From Clostridiales bacterium (lineage in GTDB: Bacteria > Bacillota_A > Clostridia > Christensenellales > Aristaeellaceae): a stretch of 13,305 nucleotides of DNA. Of the stretch, positions 1-7,145 are shown piece by piece. The notes under the pieces were generated by a model that worked only from the letters and a program-made list of their open reading frames with translations, was not told the origin of the DNA and made no database searches. The stretch covers positions 1-13,305 of the forward strand of contig JAAYZL010000486.1 in NCBI GenBank assembly GCA_012514855.1, read 5' to 3'. Each line of letters begins with the position of its first letter. The first letter of the stretch is position 1. The position numbers and the translations under genes are program-made.

Positions 1-39
1 GACTCCCAAATAACCCGGTGTTGTCTATGGAATTCCCGG

Positions 40-71
40 CCCGGACGGCAGTATTCGCCTCCGGGTCTTTT
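40..71 (+). terminator. Probable intrinsic terminator of an upstream + strand gene
   Basis: The arms CCCGGA (40-45) and TCCGGG (60-65) pair perfectly. An inner GGC/GCC (47-49/57-59) extends the stem past a single bulged C, leaving a 7-base loop. TCTTTTCC follows directly. On the minus strand no U run follows, so this serves + strand transcription. A TAA at 11-13 in one + frame would fit the end of a gene lying mostly outside the window, but only a few codons are visible and I do not call that gene. The U tract is short and interrupted. Confidence 0.5.
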
Positions 72-279
72 CCATCCTCCGCCGCAAGGACGCGCTGAGA
101 AGCCCGACATGGGTCATGGGATTTCCTCCTCTTCCCTCGTGTCGAAAAAGGCGTTGCGAACGGTCGCGGCGCTTCGTCGAGCGTCGCCCGGGCGGGGAGC
201 GTCGGCCTGCCTGCGTGGCTTTTGCCGCTCCAATCTCCGCCGCCCCGGGGCGCGATCTCCGACAACGCCGGTTTTTCGG
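72..279. other. Intergenic stretch between convergent units, no gene called
   Basis: No frame here combines a good start with protein-like content. The minus strand does carry a well-placed AGGAGG (130-125), 7 bases from an ATG at 117. The frame it opens stops after 30 codons (TAG at 27-25) and resembles nothing I know. A second ATG at 110 stays open to the window edge but is badly spaced. GC-rich palindromes occur, for example at 241-252. tilS, which follows spoIIE in Bacillus, is not recognisable on the minus strand. Confidence 0.4.
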
Positions 280-2298
280 TCAGGGCGGAGGGTCCCGCGT
301 AGCGCGGTATCTGAGAATCCGCGCGCACAGGCAGGTCATGTCGTCTCGCCGCCCGCCGTTTGCCGCGACCTCCTCGGCCGCGCGGAGGATCGCGTCGGCC
401 AGCTCGTTCGGCGGAAGCGTCGCGTGGCTCAGGAGGATATTTTCAAGGTATCCCTCGGGGCCGTTCTCCATCGCGCCGTCGGTCCCCATCACAATCAGGT
501 CGCCGGGGCGCAGCTCCATGTCGAACGCCGAGGGCACCACCCCTTCGAGCACGCCGAGCGGCAGCCGCCCGCCCTCGACCGGGATCACCTCGCCGCCGCG
601 CACGATCAAAGACCGGCTCGCGGCCAGCTTCAGAAAGTCCGCGCGGCGCCCGACCGGGTCGATCAGGCACAGGTCGACCGTCGCGTACATGTCGCCGTCG
701 CTTCGCAAGAGCATCAGCTCGTTGACGGTCTGGAACGCGGTCTCCGGGTCGACGCGCGCCGCCAGAAATTTCCACAAGAGCCTCGCGGCCCGCTCGCTCT
801 CCTCGCGCGCGGCCTCGCCGCTGCCCATGCCGTCGGAGAGCAGCATCATCGTGCGCCCGTCCGGAAGCGTCCGGAGGATGTGCGCGTCGCCGCTGGGCGT
901 TCCCGGCGACTTCGATACCGCGCTCGCGCCCCAGCGGATGTTGAGCGCCCGGCGCGCCGGCTCGGGCCTCTCCTGCCTGAGCGCCATGTCCTTTAAAATC
1001 TTCTCCGCCTGGAAAAACAGTGAGCCGGAAAACACGCCCTCCTCGCCGCGCCGCCGGCGGAGGTTCCGAAGCTGCTCCTCGACGAGGGAGGGAAGCCTGT
1101 CCCCCCTGCGGCACACGCGCATCACGTCCGGCGTCGCCTCGCCGGGCGGGCGGCCGTCGCCGAACACCGCGGCGTCCGAGATCGCCCTGCACAAAAGCCG
1201 CACCGCGCGGTCGTCCTCGCCCGCCCAGCAGTCCCTGTACCCCGCGCAACTGTCGCAGAGCTTGTCGCGCAGGTCGGAAAACACCGCCTGCTCGTCCATG
1301 ACCGCCGTATTTCCGACGCCGGCGGCGAGCTCCCCGAACGCCGAACCGAGGCTGCGGAGCGCGTTCGCCGCCTCCTCGCGCAATTGTCTCCCCGGCTCGT
1401 CCGCGAAGAACACGCACGAGCGCAGCCACTTGAGCCATTCCTCCGGCGCCGCGACGTACAGCCCCGCCGCGATCGCGGGCGCGACCGGCCCCGGAAACGC
1501 GTCCGGCGCGTACAGCCCCGCGAGCCCCGTCGCCAGCACGAACCCCGGCGCGACCCAGAGCCGGCCCCGGTTCGCGAGCAGCCCCGCGACCGCCCCGCCG
1601 AGCGACAGCGACACGGCCACGATCGCGTTCGAGCCGCCGGAGAGGAGCGCCATGCCGGTCAGCGCGCCCATCATTGCGCCCAGCCCCGGCGAGCTGTCCG
1701 CCGCCGCGATTGCGACGAGCGAGGCGAGCAGAAACGCGCCCGGCTCCCAGATTTCCCGGAGCCCCATCAGCGCCGCGAACAGCAACAGCGCCGCGGGAGC
1801 GCGCGCCTCGGCGTGCATCCTGACCCGCGAGGGCTTCCAAGTGAGAAGCGCCTGAAACGCCGCCGCCGACACCGCCGCGACGACCGAGGCGACGAGCAGC
1901 AGCACCATCGGGTACGCCTCGAGCTCCGTGCGCAGAAGCCCCGGCAGGAAGATCGCGGCGCCGGCGAGCACCGGGCCCGCCGCGCTCTCGGGCACCTTGC
2001 GGGCGGCCGGGAGCCTGTCCATCATCAGCGCGCCGAGCATCGAGAGCGCGCAGCCCGCCGGGAGCAGGATGTCGATCTGCGTGAGCGGGATGCGCAGCGC
2101 GCCGAGGATGCAGCCCAAGAGCAGCGCGACCGCGCTCTCGCCGGTCGTGAGCCCCGCCGCGAACAGCCCCAGCCCGAACGGCGAGAGCCCCAGCGCCATC
2201 CGCGCCCGCGAGAGCAGCGCCGCCGCGGCGAACACGCCCGCCGCGCGCAAAAGCCTCCTTCCCCCAATGCGTGAAAGCGCCTGCGCACCCAACACCAT
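280..2298 (-). CDS. spoIIE: Stage II sporulation protein E, PP2C-type phosphatase
   Basis: SpoIIE dephosphorylates the anti-anti-sigma factor SpoIIAA at the polar septum, which releases sigma-F in the forespore. Residues 1 to about 285 form a very hydrophobic multi-pass membrane domain. A linker follows with the cysteine signature C348-x2-C351-x5-C357-W that recurs in this family. The C-terminal PP2C phosphatase has metal-binding aspartates in SDGMGSG (D489), GTDGAMENG (D607) and RRDDMT (D652/D653). The protein has 672 residues against roughly 830 in Bacillus subtilis. The start is the ATG at 2298, with AGGAG six bases upstream; a TTG one codon earlier is too close to that site. The gene is divergent from addB and its leader holds two stem-loops. 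The S1-domain gene yabR and divIC, upstream of spoIIE in Bacillus, are not here. All the catalytic residues I can check are present, so it should be active. Confidence 0.95.
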   Translation of the reverse strand: MVLGAQALSRIGGRRLLRAAGVFAAAALLSRARMALGLSPFGLGLFAAGLTTGESAVALLLGCILGALRIPLTQIDILLPAGCALSMLGALMMDRLPAARKVPESAAGPVLAGAAIFLPGLLRTELEAYPMVLLLVASVVAAVSAAAFQALLTWKPSRVRMHAEARAPAALLLFAALMGLREIWEPGAFLLASLVAIAAADSSPGLGAMMGALTGMALLSGGSNAIVAVSLSLGGAVAGLLANRGRLWVAPGFVLATGLAGLYAPDAFPGPVAPAIAAGLYVAAPEEWLKWLRSCVFFADEPGRQLREEAANALRSLGSAFGELAAGVGNTAVMDEQAVFSDLRDKLCDSCAGYRDCWAGEDDRAVRLLCRAISDAAVFGDGRPPGEATPDVMRVCRRGDRLPSLVEEQLRNLRRRRGEEGVFSGSLFFQAEKILKDMALRQERPEPARRALNIRWGASAVSKSPGTPSGDAHILRTLPDGRTMMLLSDGMGSGEAAREESERAARLLWKFLAARVDPETAFQTVNELMLLRSDGDMYATVDLCLIDPVGRRADFLKLAASRSLIVRGGEVIPVEGGRLPLGVLEGVVPSAFDMELRPGDLIVMGTDGAMENGPEGYLENILLSHATLPPNELADAILRAAEEVAANGGRRDDMTCLCARILRYRATRDPPP

Positions 2299-2316
2299 CA
2301 ATCACTCCTCTCGTTT

Positions 2317-2350
2317 GTCGGCGTGGCGATTCCGTATACGCCCCGCCGAC
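2317..2350 (-). promoter_or_regulatory. Stem-loop immediately upstream of the spoIIE ribosome binding site
   Basis: Bases 2317-2328 pair with 2339-2350 as a 12-bp stem with one mismatch (2324/2343) around a 10-base loop. On the minus strand it ends eight bases before the AGGAG of spoIIE, so it would lie in the 5' leader. There is no U run on either side, so it is not an intrinsic terminator. A TTTGTCGGC (2314-2322, + strand) overlapping the stem matches seven of nine positions of the Spo0A box TTTGTCGAA, which is weak support for Spo0A control. Confidence 0.55.
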
Positions 2351-2352
2351 CC

Positions 2353-2373
2353 GCAATCCGCTCCGCGGATTGC
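2353..2373. repeat. Perfect 9-bp inverted repeat between spoIIE and addB
   Basis: GCAATCCGC (2353-2361) and GCGGATTGC (2365-2373) are perfect complements around a 3-base loop. Only two bases separate this hairpin from the next one (2317-2350), so the two could stack coaxially in the spoIIE leader RNA. It lacks a U tail. It could be an RNA structure, a protein operator between divergent genes, or one copy of a dispersed palindrome; a single window cannot decide. Confidence 0.6.
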
Positions 2374-2485
2374 TAAACCCCTCGTCTGTTCTTCGCGTGG
2401 CAACTTTATATGAGCGGGCCCCGGAAAAGATGCGCCTGTCTCCGAAGCGTCCGTTTCTCTTCAAATTTCGTTCACGTTTCGTCCC

Positions 2486-2514
2486 TTCTCATCCGGGGGC
2501 GGATGTGCTATGAT
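2486..2514 (+). promoter_or_regulatory. Sigma-A-type promoter of addB with extended -10
   Basis: TTCTCA (2486-2491, four of six consensus positions) is followed by a 17-base spacer and TATGAT (2509-2514), which is preceded by the TG of an extended -10 (TGC, 2506-2508). Transcription would begin near 2521, giving a leader of about 34 bases before the addB start. It is an AT-rich patch in a GC-rich region. Confidence 0.6.
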
Positions 2515-2554
2515 GTATTCGGAAAAATATGCCGACGATATATGGAGGGCTATG

Positions 2555-5500
2555 ATGCTGCGCGTGCTCACGGGGCGGAATTACCTTTTGAACGCGGCGC
2601 TCGTGCGGGAGACCGGCCGGGCGCTTCGGGAGACCGACCGCGCGCTGATCGTGGTCGTGCCGCGGCAGCTCACGCTCGAGACGGAGCTTTCGCTGCTCCG
2701 GGGCCTGAACCTGCAGGGCTCGTTCCGGCTGCGCGTCTTGAGCCCCGAGCGGCTGTGCGCGCTGATCTTCGCCGCCGCCGGATATCCGGAGGGCGCGCGC
2801 ATCGACGAGCGCGGGCGCGTGATGCTGCTCTCGAAGGTGCTGAAGGAGCTCCGGGGCGAGCTGACGCTCTACCGCGGCGCCGAGGCGCGGCGGGGGTTCG
2901 TGCTGCGCGCGGCGAAGCAATTGGAGCAGTTCCGGCAGGCGGGGATGACGCCCGAGGAGCTCTCGCGCTCGGCGGAATCGTCCCGCGGCGCGCTGAAACT
3001 GAAGCTTATGGACATGTCGCTGATCCTCGGGGCCTACGCGGACGCGCTCGCGGGGCGGTTTCAGGACGGCGAGGCGGAGTTCCTGCTCGCCGCCGAGCGC
3101 TGCACGGACGCCGCGTTCCTGTCCGAGGCTTCCCTGTGGTTCTACGGCTTCGACCTGATGCCGCCGACGATGCACGCGCTGATCGCCGCGATCTCGAAAT
3201 ATACGGATGTCAATGTGCTGCTGCCGCTGGACGGCGACGAGCGCGCGCGGGACTATGACCTGTTCCGCCCGCTCGATCAGTCGATGCGCAGGCTCGTCAA
3301 GGACGCGCGCGCGAAGAACGCCGCCGTCGTCCGCGAAAATATCGAGGGCCCCGACCCCCGCGCGGAGGAATTGAAGCACCTCGGGCGCGAGCTGTTCTGC
3401 CACCCCGCGCACCCTTATATCGAAAAACCGCGGCACGTGCAGCTCTTCGAGGCGCGCAACCCGCGCGAAGAGGCGCGCTTCGCGGCGGCGCTCGTCAGGA
3501 GGCTCGCGCGCACGCGCATGTGGCGCTTCAACGACATCCGCGTGCTCTGCCCGAGCATGGACGCGTACCGGGAGCCGCTGCGCGAGGCGTTCGCGGCGTG
3601 CAAAGTTCCGATCTTCCTGTCCGAGGGACGCCCGTGCTCGCGCCACGCGCTGATCGAGTGCCTTTTGACGGCGCTGAAATTGATCTCCGGCGGCTTCCGC
3701 GACGACGACCTGTTCGCGTTCCTGTCGACCGGCTACCCCGACCTCTCCCCGGACGACGCCGACCGGCTCAAGAACTATACAATCGGCTACGGAATCCGCG
3801 CGGGCTCGTTTTTTAGGCCGTTCCGCCGCGGGCCGGAGGCGCTCGTCTCCGCGCTCGAGCCGCTGCGCCGGCGCGCGATGGAGCCGGTCGTCAGGCTTCG
3901 CGGGGCGCTCCGGGAGGCGAAGGACCTCCGCGGGCAGTTGACCGCCGTGTTTCAATTCCTCGAGGACATCGGCGGCTGGGAAAAGGGCGTGCTGCGTCAA
4001 AAACAGCTCGCGGACGGGGGGCTGTTCGAGCTCGCGGGCGAGGAGGCGCAGGTGTGGAACCGGCTGCTCGGCGCGCTCGACCAGATGGACGCGCTGCTGG
4101 GCGGCGCGAAGCTCAGGACCGCCGAGCTCGCCGAACGGCTGTCGGAGTCGCTTGACGCGTCGGTCGTGAAGCCGCTGCCGCAGTCCGGCGACGCGGTGTA
4201 CGCGCAGGATCTGTCGCGGCTCTCGATGCTGCCGGCGAAGGCGGTGCTCGTGTTGGGCCAGGTCGACCGCGCGGCGGGGGCGCCGGAGGGGTTGCTGACC
4301 GACCGGCAGGTGGAAGCGCTCTCCGAGGCCGCCGGCAAGTACGTCGGCCCGACCGCCGCCGACGCCTCGCGCAGCCGGCTGTTCTACATCAAGGCCGGCG
4401 TCGAGATGGCGACCGACTATGTGCTCGTCAGCTTCCCGCTGTCCGGGATCGACGACGCCGCCGAGCGCCCCGGCCCGGTCGTTCAGCAGTTGAAGCAGAT
4501 CTTCCCGGCGCTCCGCGCGCGCGGCGGCGTCGGGGGGGACGGGCGCGCCGAGGAGGTGCTCTACGAGGCCCCCGGCGCGGCGCTTCGGCAGATCGCGCCG
4601 GCGCTGTCGGAGGGGGCGCTCTCCGCGGAGCACAGGCGGGCGCTCGCGGCGCTCGCGGGCATCCCGGACGCGCGCGAAGGATTGAAAAAGCTCTCCGGCG
4701 CGCTGAAACTGCGCTCGGCGGTCGATCGGCTCAACCCGGACACCGCAAACGCAATCTACCGGGGGCTGCAGCGGGCGAGCGTTTCACGGCTGGAATCGTT
4801 TGCGCAGTGCCCGTTCCAGCACTTCATCGACTACGGGCTGAAGCCGATCGTCGTCGAGCCGTACGCGCTGACGCCGCGCGACGAGGGCGTGTTCTTCCAC
4901 GACGCGGTGCGCTCGTTCCTCGCGCGCGCGATGGACGGCGAGGGCTTCGACCCCGAGGTTGCCGAGGCGCGGATGGAGCGCGTGGCCGAGGTGCTGCTCT
5001 CGTCGATGCGCGAGGGCCCGCTCGGGCAGTCCGCCGTGTCGCTCGCCGGGGAGAGGCGGCTGAAGGACGTCGCGCGCACCGCCGCGAAATTGATCGCCGA
5101 GCAGCTTGACGGGAGCCGCTTCCGCCCGGTCGGATTGGAGCTGCGCTTCGGGCCGGAGGACGGCGACGCGGCGCTGCTCGTCGGCTCGGGCGCGGACTGC
5201 GCGCTGTACGGCTCGATCGACCGCGTCGACGAGTGGGAGGAAGACGGCAAATACCTGCGCATACTCGACTACAAGCGCGGGTCGCACGCGTTCGACCTCG
5301 CGGAGGCATACTTGGGATTGCAGTTGCAGCTTCTCGTCTACCTCGCGGCGGCGGCGAAGAAGCGCGGCGGTTTGCCCGCCGGGGCGTTCTACTTCCGGCT
5401 CGACGACGGATATGTGGCGACGCAGGAAGTCGACCCGGCGGCGGTCGACGCCAAGCGGCACATGGACCTGCGCATGGAGGGACTGCTGCCCGAGGACGGC

Positions 5501-5800
5501 CGCCTGCTCGAGGCTCTGTCCCCCGACTGCAAGCGCTTTTTCAAGAAGGGCTTCTCCGCGGACATCGACGCGATCCAGAGGCTCGCTCGGCACGCGCTCG
5601 TGATGGCGGGGCGGCACGTCGACGGCATCCGCTCCGGCGAGGCCGCGCCGTCCCCCGCGCGCACGAAAAAGACCGACGCCTGCGAGTGGTGCGACTGGAA
5701 GCGCGCGTGCCTGTTCGACGAAGAGCTCGACCGGGGCCGCGTCCGGCGCGCGTCGGCGGAGCCGGAGCAACTCGCGGAGCTGCTCGACGGTGATAGATAA
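2555..5800 (+). CDS. addB: AddB subunit of the AddAB helicase-nuclease, degenerate Walker A
   Basis: AddB pairs with AddA to resect double-strand breaks, and contributes a nuclease and Chi recognition. The C-terminal PD-(D/E)XK nuclease shows SIDRVD (D889) and LDYKRG (D905, K907). The four iron-sulfur cysteines are present: C752 in AQCPFQHF, then C1043-x2-C1046-x5-C1052, the spacing of Bacillus AddB. Length is 1081 residues against about 1166. The N-terminus aligns with the family, but where Bacillus reads GRSGSGKT this protein reads GRNYLLNA (residues 7-14), so the P-loop lysine is gone. I chose ATG 2555, five bases after GGAGGG (2544-2549); ATG 2552 is possible. The ATGs at 2510 and 2513 lie inside the -10 element and cannot be used by that transcript. 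addA, usually adjacent, is absent here. Confidence 0.92.
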   Translation: MLRVLTGRNYLLNAALVRETGRALRETDRALIVVVPRQLTLETELSLLRGLNLQGSFRLRVLSPERLCALIFAAAGYPEGARIDERGRVMLLSKVLKELRGELTLYRGAEARRGFVLRAAKQLEQFRQAGMTPEELSRSAESSRGALKLKLMDMSLILGAYADALAGRFQDGEAEFLLAAERCTDAAFLSEASLWFYGFDLMPPTMHALIAAISKYTDVNVLLPLDGDERARDYDLFRPLDQSMRRLVKDARAKNAAVVRENIEGPDPRAEELKHLGRELFCHPAHPYIEKPRHVQLFEARNPREEARFAAALVRRLARTRMWRFNDIRVLCPSMDAYREPLREAFAACKVPIFLSEGRPCSRHALIECLLTALKLISGGFRDDDLFAFLSTGYPDLSPDDADRLKNYTIGYGIRAGSFFRPFRRGPEALVSALEPLRRRAMEPVVRLRGALREAKDLRGQLTAVFQFLEDIGGWEKGVLRQKQLADGGLFELAGEEAQVWNRLLGALDQMDALLGGAKLRTAELAERLSESLDASVVKPLPQSGDAVYAQDLSRLSMLPAKAVLVLGQVDRAAGAPEGLLTDRQVEALSEAAGKYVGPTAADASRSRLFYIKAGVEMATDYVLVSFPLSGIDDAAERPGPVVQQLKQIFPALRARGGVGGDGRAEEVLYEAPGAALRQIAPALSEGALSAEHRRALAALAGIPDAREGLKKLSGALKLRSAVDRLNPDTANAIYRGLQRASVSRLESFAQCPFQHFIDYGLKPIVVEPYALTPRDEGVFFHDAVRSFLARAMDGEGFDPEVAEARMERVAEVLLSSMREGPLGQSAVSLAGERRLKDVARTAAKLIAEQLDGSRFRPVGLELRFGPEDGDAALLVGSGADCALYGSIDRVDEWEEDGKYLRILDYKRGSHAFDLAEAYLGLQLQLLVYLAAAAKKRGGLPAGAFYFRLDDGYVATQEVDPAAVDAKRHMDLRMEGLLPEDGRLLEALSPDCKRFFKKGFSADIDAIQRLARHALVMAGRHVDGIRSGEAAPSPARTKKTDACEWCDWKRACLFDEELDRGRVRRASAEPEQLAELLDGDR

Positions 5801-5822
5801 TGTCACAATTGGCTGGTATAAT
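5794..5822 (+). promoter_or_regulatory. Strong sigma-A promoter overlapping the addB stop codon
   Basis: A perfect TATAAT (5817-5822) carries the extended -10 TGG before it. TAGATA (5794-5799, four of six) lies 17 bases upstream and overlaps the addB TAA (5798-5800). The predicted start near 5829 falls at the ribosome binding site GGAGGGG (5828-5834), so the leader would be only about 12 bases. This separates the decarboxylase operon from addB. Confidence 0.7.
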
Positions 5823-5840
5823 GATTCGGAGGGGCGCGCA

Positions 5841-7145
5841 ATGAGGCCGATTCGCGAGATGCTCGACGCCCAACAGGGCCGGACGCGCTTTCACATGCCG
5901 GGGCACAAGGGCAGGCTCGGCCCCATCGACCCGGCGCGCGACGTGACCGAGCTCATGGGCACCGACGACCTGTTCGCGCCGTCCGGGGCGATCGCCGGGG
6001 CGGAAACATTGCTCGCGAAGTCCTGCGGCGCGGGCGCTTCGATCCTCCTGACCGGCGGCGCGACCGCGGGCATGCACGCGATGGCGCTGACCTTTCTGCG
6101 CCCGGGGGACAGGCTTCTTTTGAAGCGGAGCGCGCACCACTCGGCGCTGTCCGCCTGCGTGCTCGCGGGCGCGGAGCCGGTGTTCGCGCCGCCGGACGCC
6201 GACCTCGCCGCCGCCGCGCGGGAGCTCCATCCGGACGCGGTGCTCGTGACGAGGCCGGACTACTTCGGGCGCGTCGAGGCGCTGCCGGATGTCTCCGTCC
6301 CCGTGCTCGTCGACGCGGCGCACGGCGCGCACTTCAACTGGTGGGAATCCCCGCCCTCCGCGATGCGCGCGGGCGCGACCGCGGCGGTCGAGAGCGCGCA
6401 CAAGACGCTGGGCGCCCTGACCGGCGGCGCGTGGATGCACTTTCGGGATCAGGACATCGCGCGGCGCGCGCGGCAGATGCTGCGCATTGTCATGAGCTCG
6501 AGCCCGTCCTACCTGGTGCTCCAGTCGCTCGACGACGCGCGCGCGTGGATGGACGAATTCGGCCGGCCGGCGCTTTCCGAAACGGCGGAGCTGTGCGAAC
6601 AGGCCCGCGCCGAGATCGCGAAGATGCCGGGGCTTATCTCAAAAAACCCCGGCGACCCGACGCGGCTGTACGTCGAGACGCACGGCCTCGGGCTCTCCGG
6701 CTGGTCGGCGTATAAGCGACTGCGGGAGATGGGCGTCGAGCTCGAGCTCGCCGACGCGGGCGGCGTGCTCGCGATCGCGACCGCGTACGACCGCCCGGAG
6801 GATTTTCACCGCCTGACGGGCGCGCTCCGGCGGCTCCGGGGCGACGGCTCCGCGCCCCCAAATCTGCCCGCGCCGGCCTGCGGCGAGCCCTGCGCTTCCC
6901 TTCGGGCCGCGGCGCTCGCGCGGACGAAGCGCGTGTTGCTCAAGGACGCCGCGGGGGAAATCTCCGCGCGCTCGGTCGGCGCGTACCCGCCGGGCTCGGC
7001 GATCGTCGCGCCGGGGGAAAAATTCACGGAAGCCGCCATTGAATATCTGCTCCAAATGGACTCGCTCGGCGCGCAGCTTTTCGGCGCGGAGGGCGGCTCC
7101 GTCGAGGCGGCGGACAAGGAGGATGCGCTTCATGCGCCCATTTGA
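5841..7145 (+). CDS. PLP-dependent Orn/Lys/Arg decarboxylase family protein (YaaO-like)
   Basis: A fold-type I pyridoxal-phosphate enzyme that decarboxylates a basic amino acid, giving agmatine, cadaverine or putrescine; the substrate cannot be told from sequence. The N-terminal FHMPGHKG (residues 17-24) is diagnostic of the family. D158 and H161 in VLVDAAHGAHF contact the cofactor, and K188 in SAHKTLGALTGG is the Schiff-base lysine. The C-terminal domain has the usual YPPGSAIVAPGE stretch. At 434 residues it is of the short Gram-positive type without a response-regulator-like wing domain; YaaO has about 480. The ATG at 5841 follows GGAGGGG by six bases; an in-frame ATG at 5790 lies upstream of the promoter. 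Its end overlaps the next gene by 14 bases. A decarboxylase gene next to tmk is also the Bacillus arrangement (yaaO-tmk). Confidence 0.92.
   Translation: MRPIREMLDAQQGRTRFHMPGHKGRLGPIDPARDVTELMGTDDLFAPSGAIAGAETLLAKSCGAGASILLTGGATAGMHAMALTFLRPGDRLLLKRSAHHSALSACVLAGAEPVFAPPDADLAAAARELHPDAVLVTRPDYFGRVEALPDVSVPVLVDAAHGAHFNWWESPPSAMRAGATAAVESAHKTLGALTGGAWMHFRDQDIARRARQMLRIVMSSSPSYLVLQSLDDARAWMDEFGRPALSETAELCEQARAEIAKMPGLISKNPGDPTRLYVETHGLGLSGWSAYKRLREMGVELELADAGGVLAIATAYDRPEDFHRLTGALRRLRGDGSAPPNLPAPACGEPCASLRAAALARTKRVLLKDAAGEISARSVGAYPPGSAIVAPGEKFTEAAIEYLLQMDSLGAQLFGAEGGSVEAADKEDALHAPI

Noticed and set aside
1..120. tRNA or other known RNA gene at the left edge
   Set aside because: No T-loop consensus, cloverleaf, or hallmark sequence of RNase P, SRP or tmRNA is present; the hairpin with a U-rich tail is explained as a terminator.
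116..1855. Long + strand open frame opposite spoIIE
   Set aside because: Low-complexity Ser/Arg/Pro sequence with no domain and no ribosome binding site; it is the shadow of spoIIE, whose catalytic motifs are certain.
2510..2554. Upstream ATG codons as the addB start
   Set aside because: They lie within the -10 element and upstream of the predicted transcription start. The family alignment begins at the MLRVLTGR segment, which has its own GGAGGG.
2489..4633. Long minus-strand open frame opposite addB
   Set aside because: Composition is typical of an antisense shadow in GC-rich DNA and it has no recognisable motif.
7039..7131. Longer N-terminus for the HAD-thymidylate kinase protein
   Set aside because: The extra residues are Arg/Ser-rich, overlap the decarboxylase C-terminus in another frame, and come before the AAGGAGG site; HAD proteins start just before the DxD motif.
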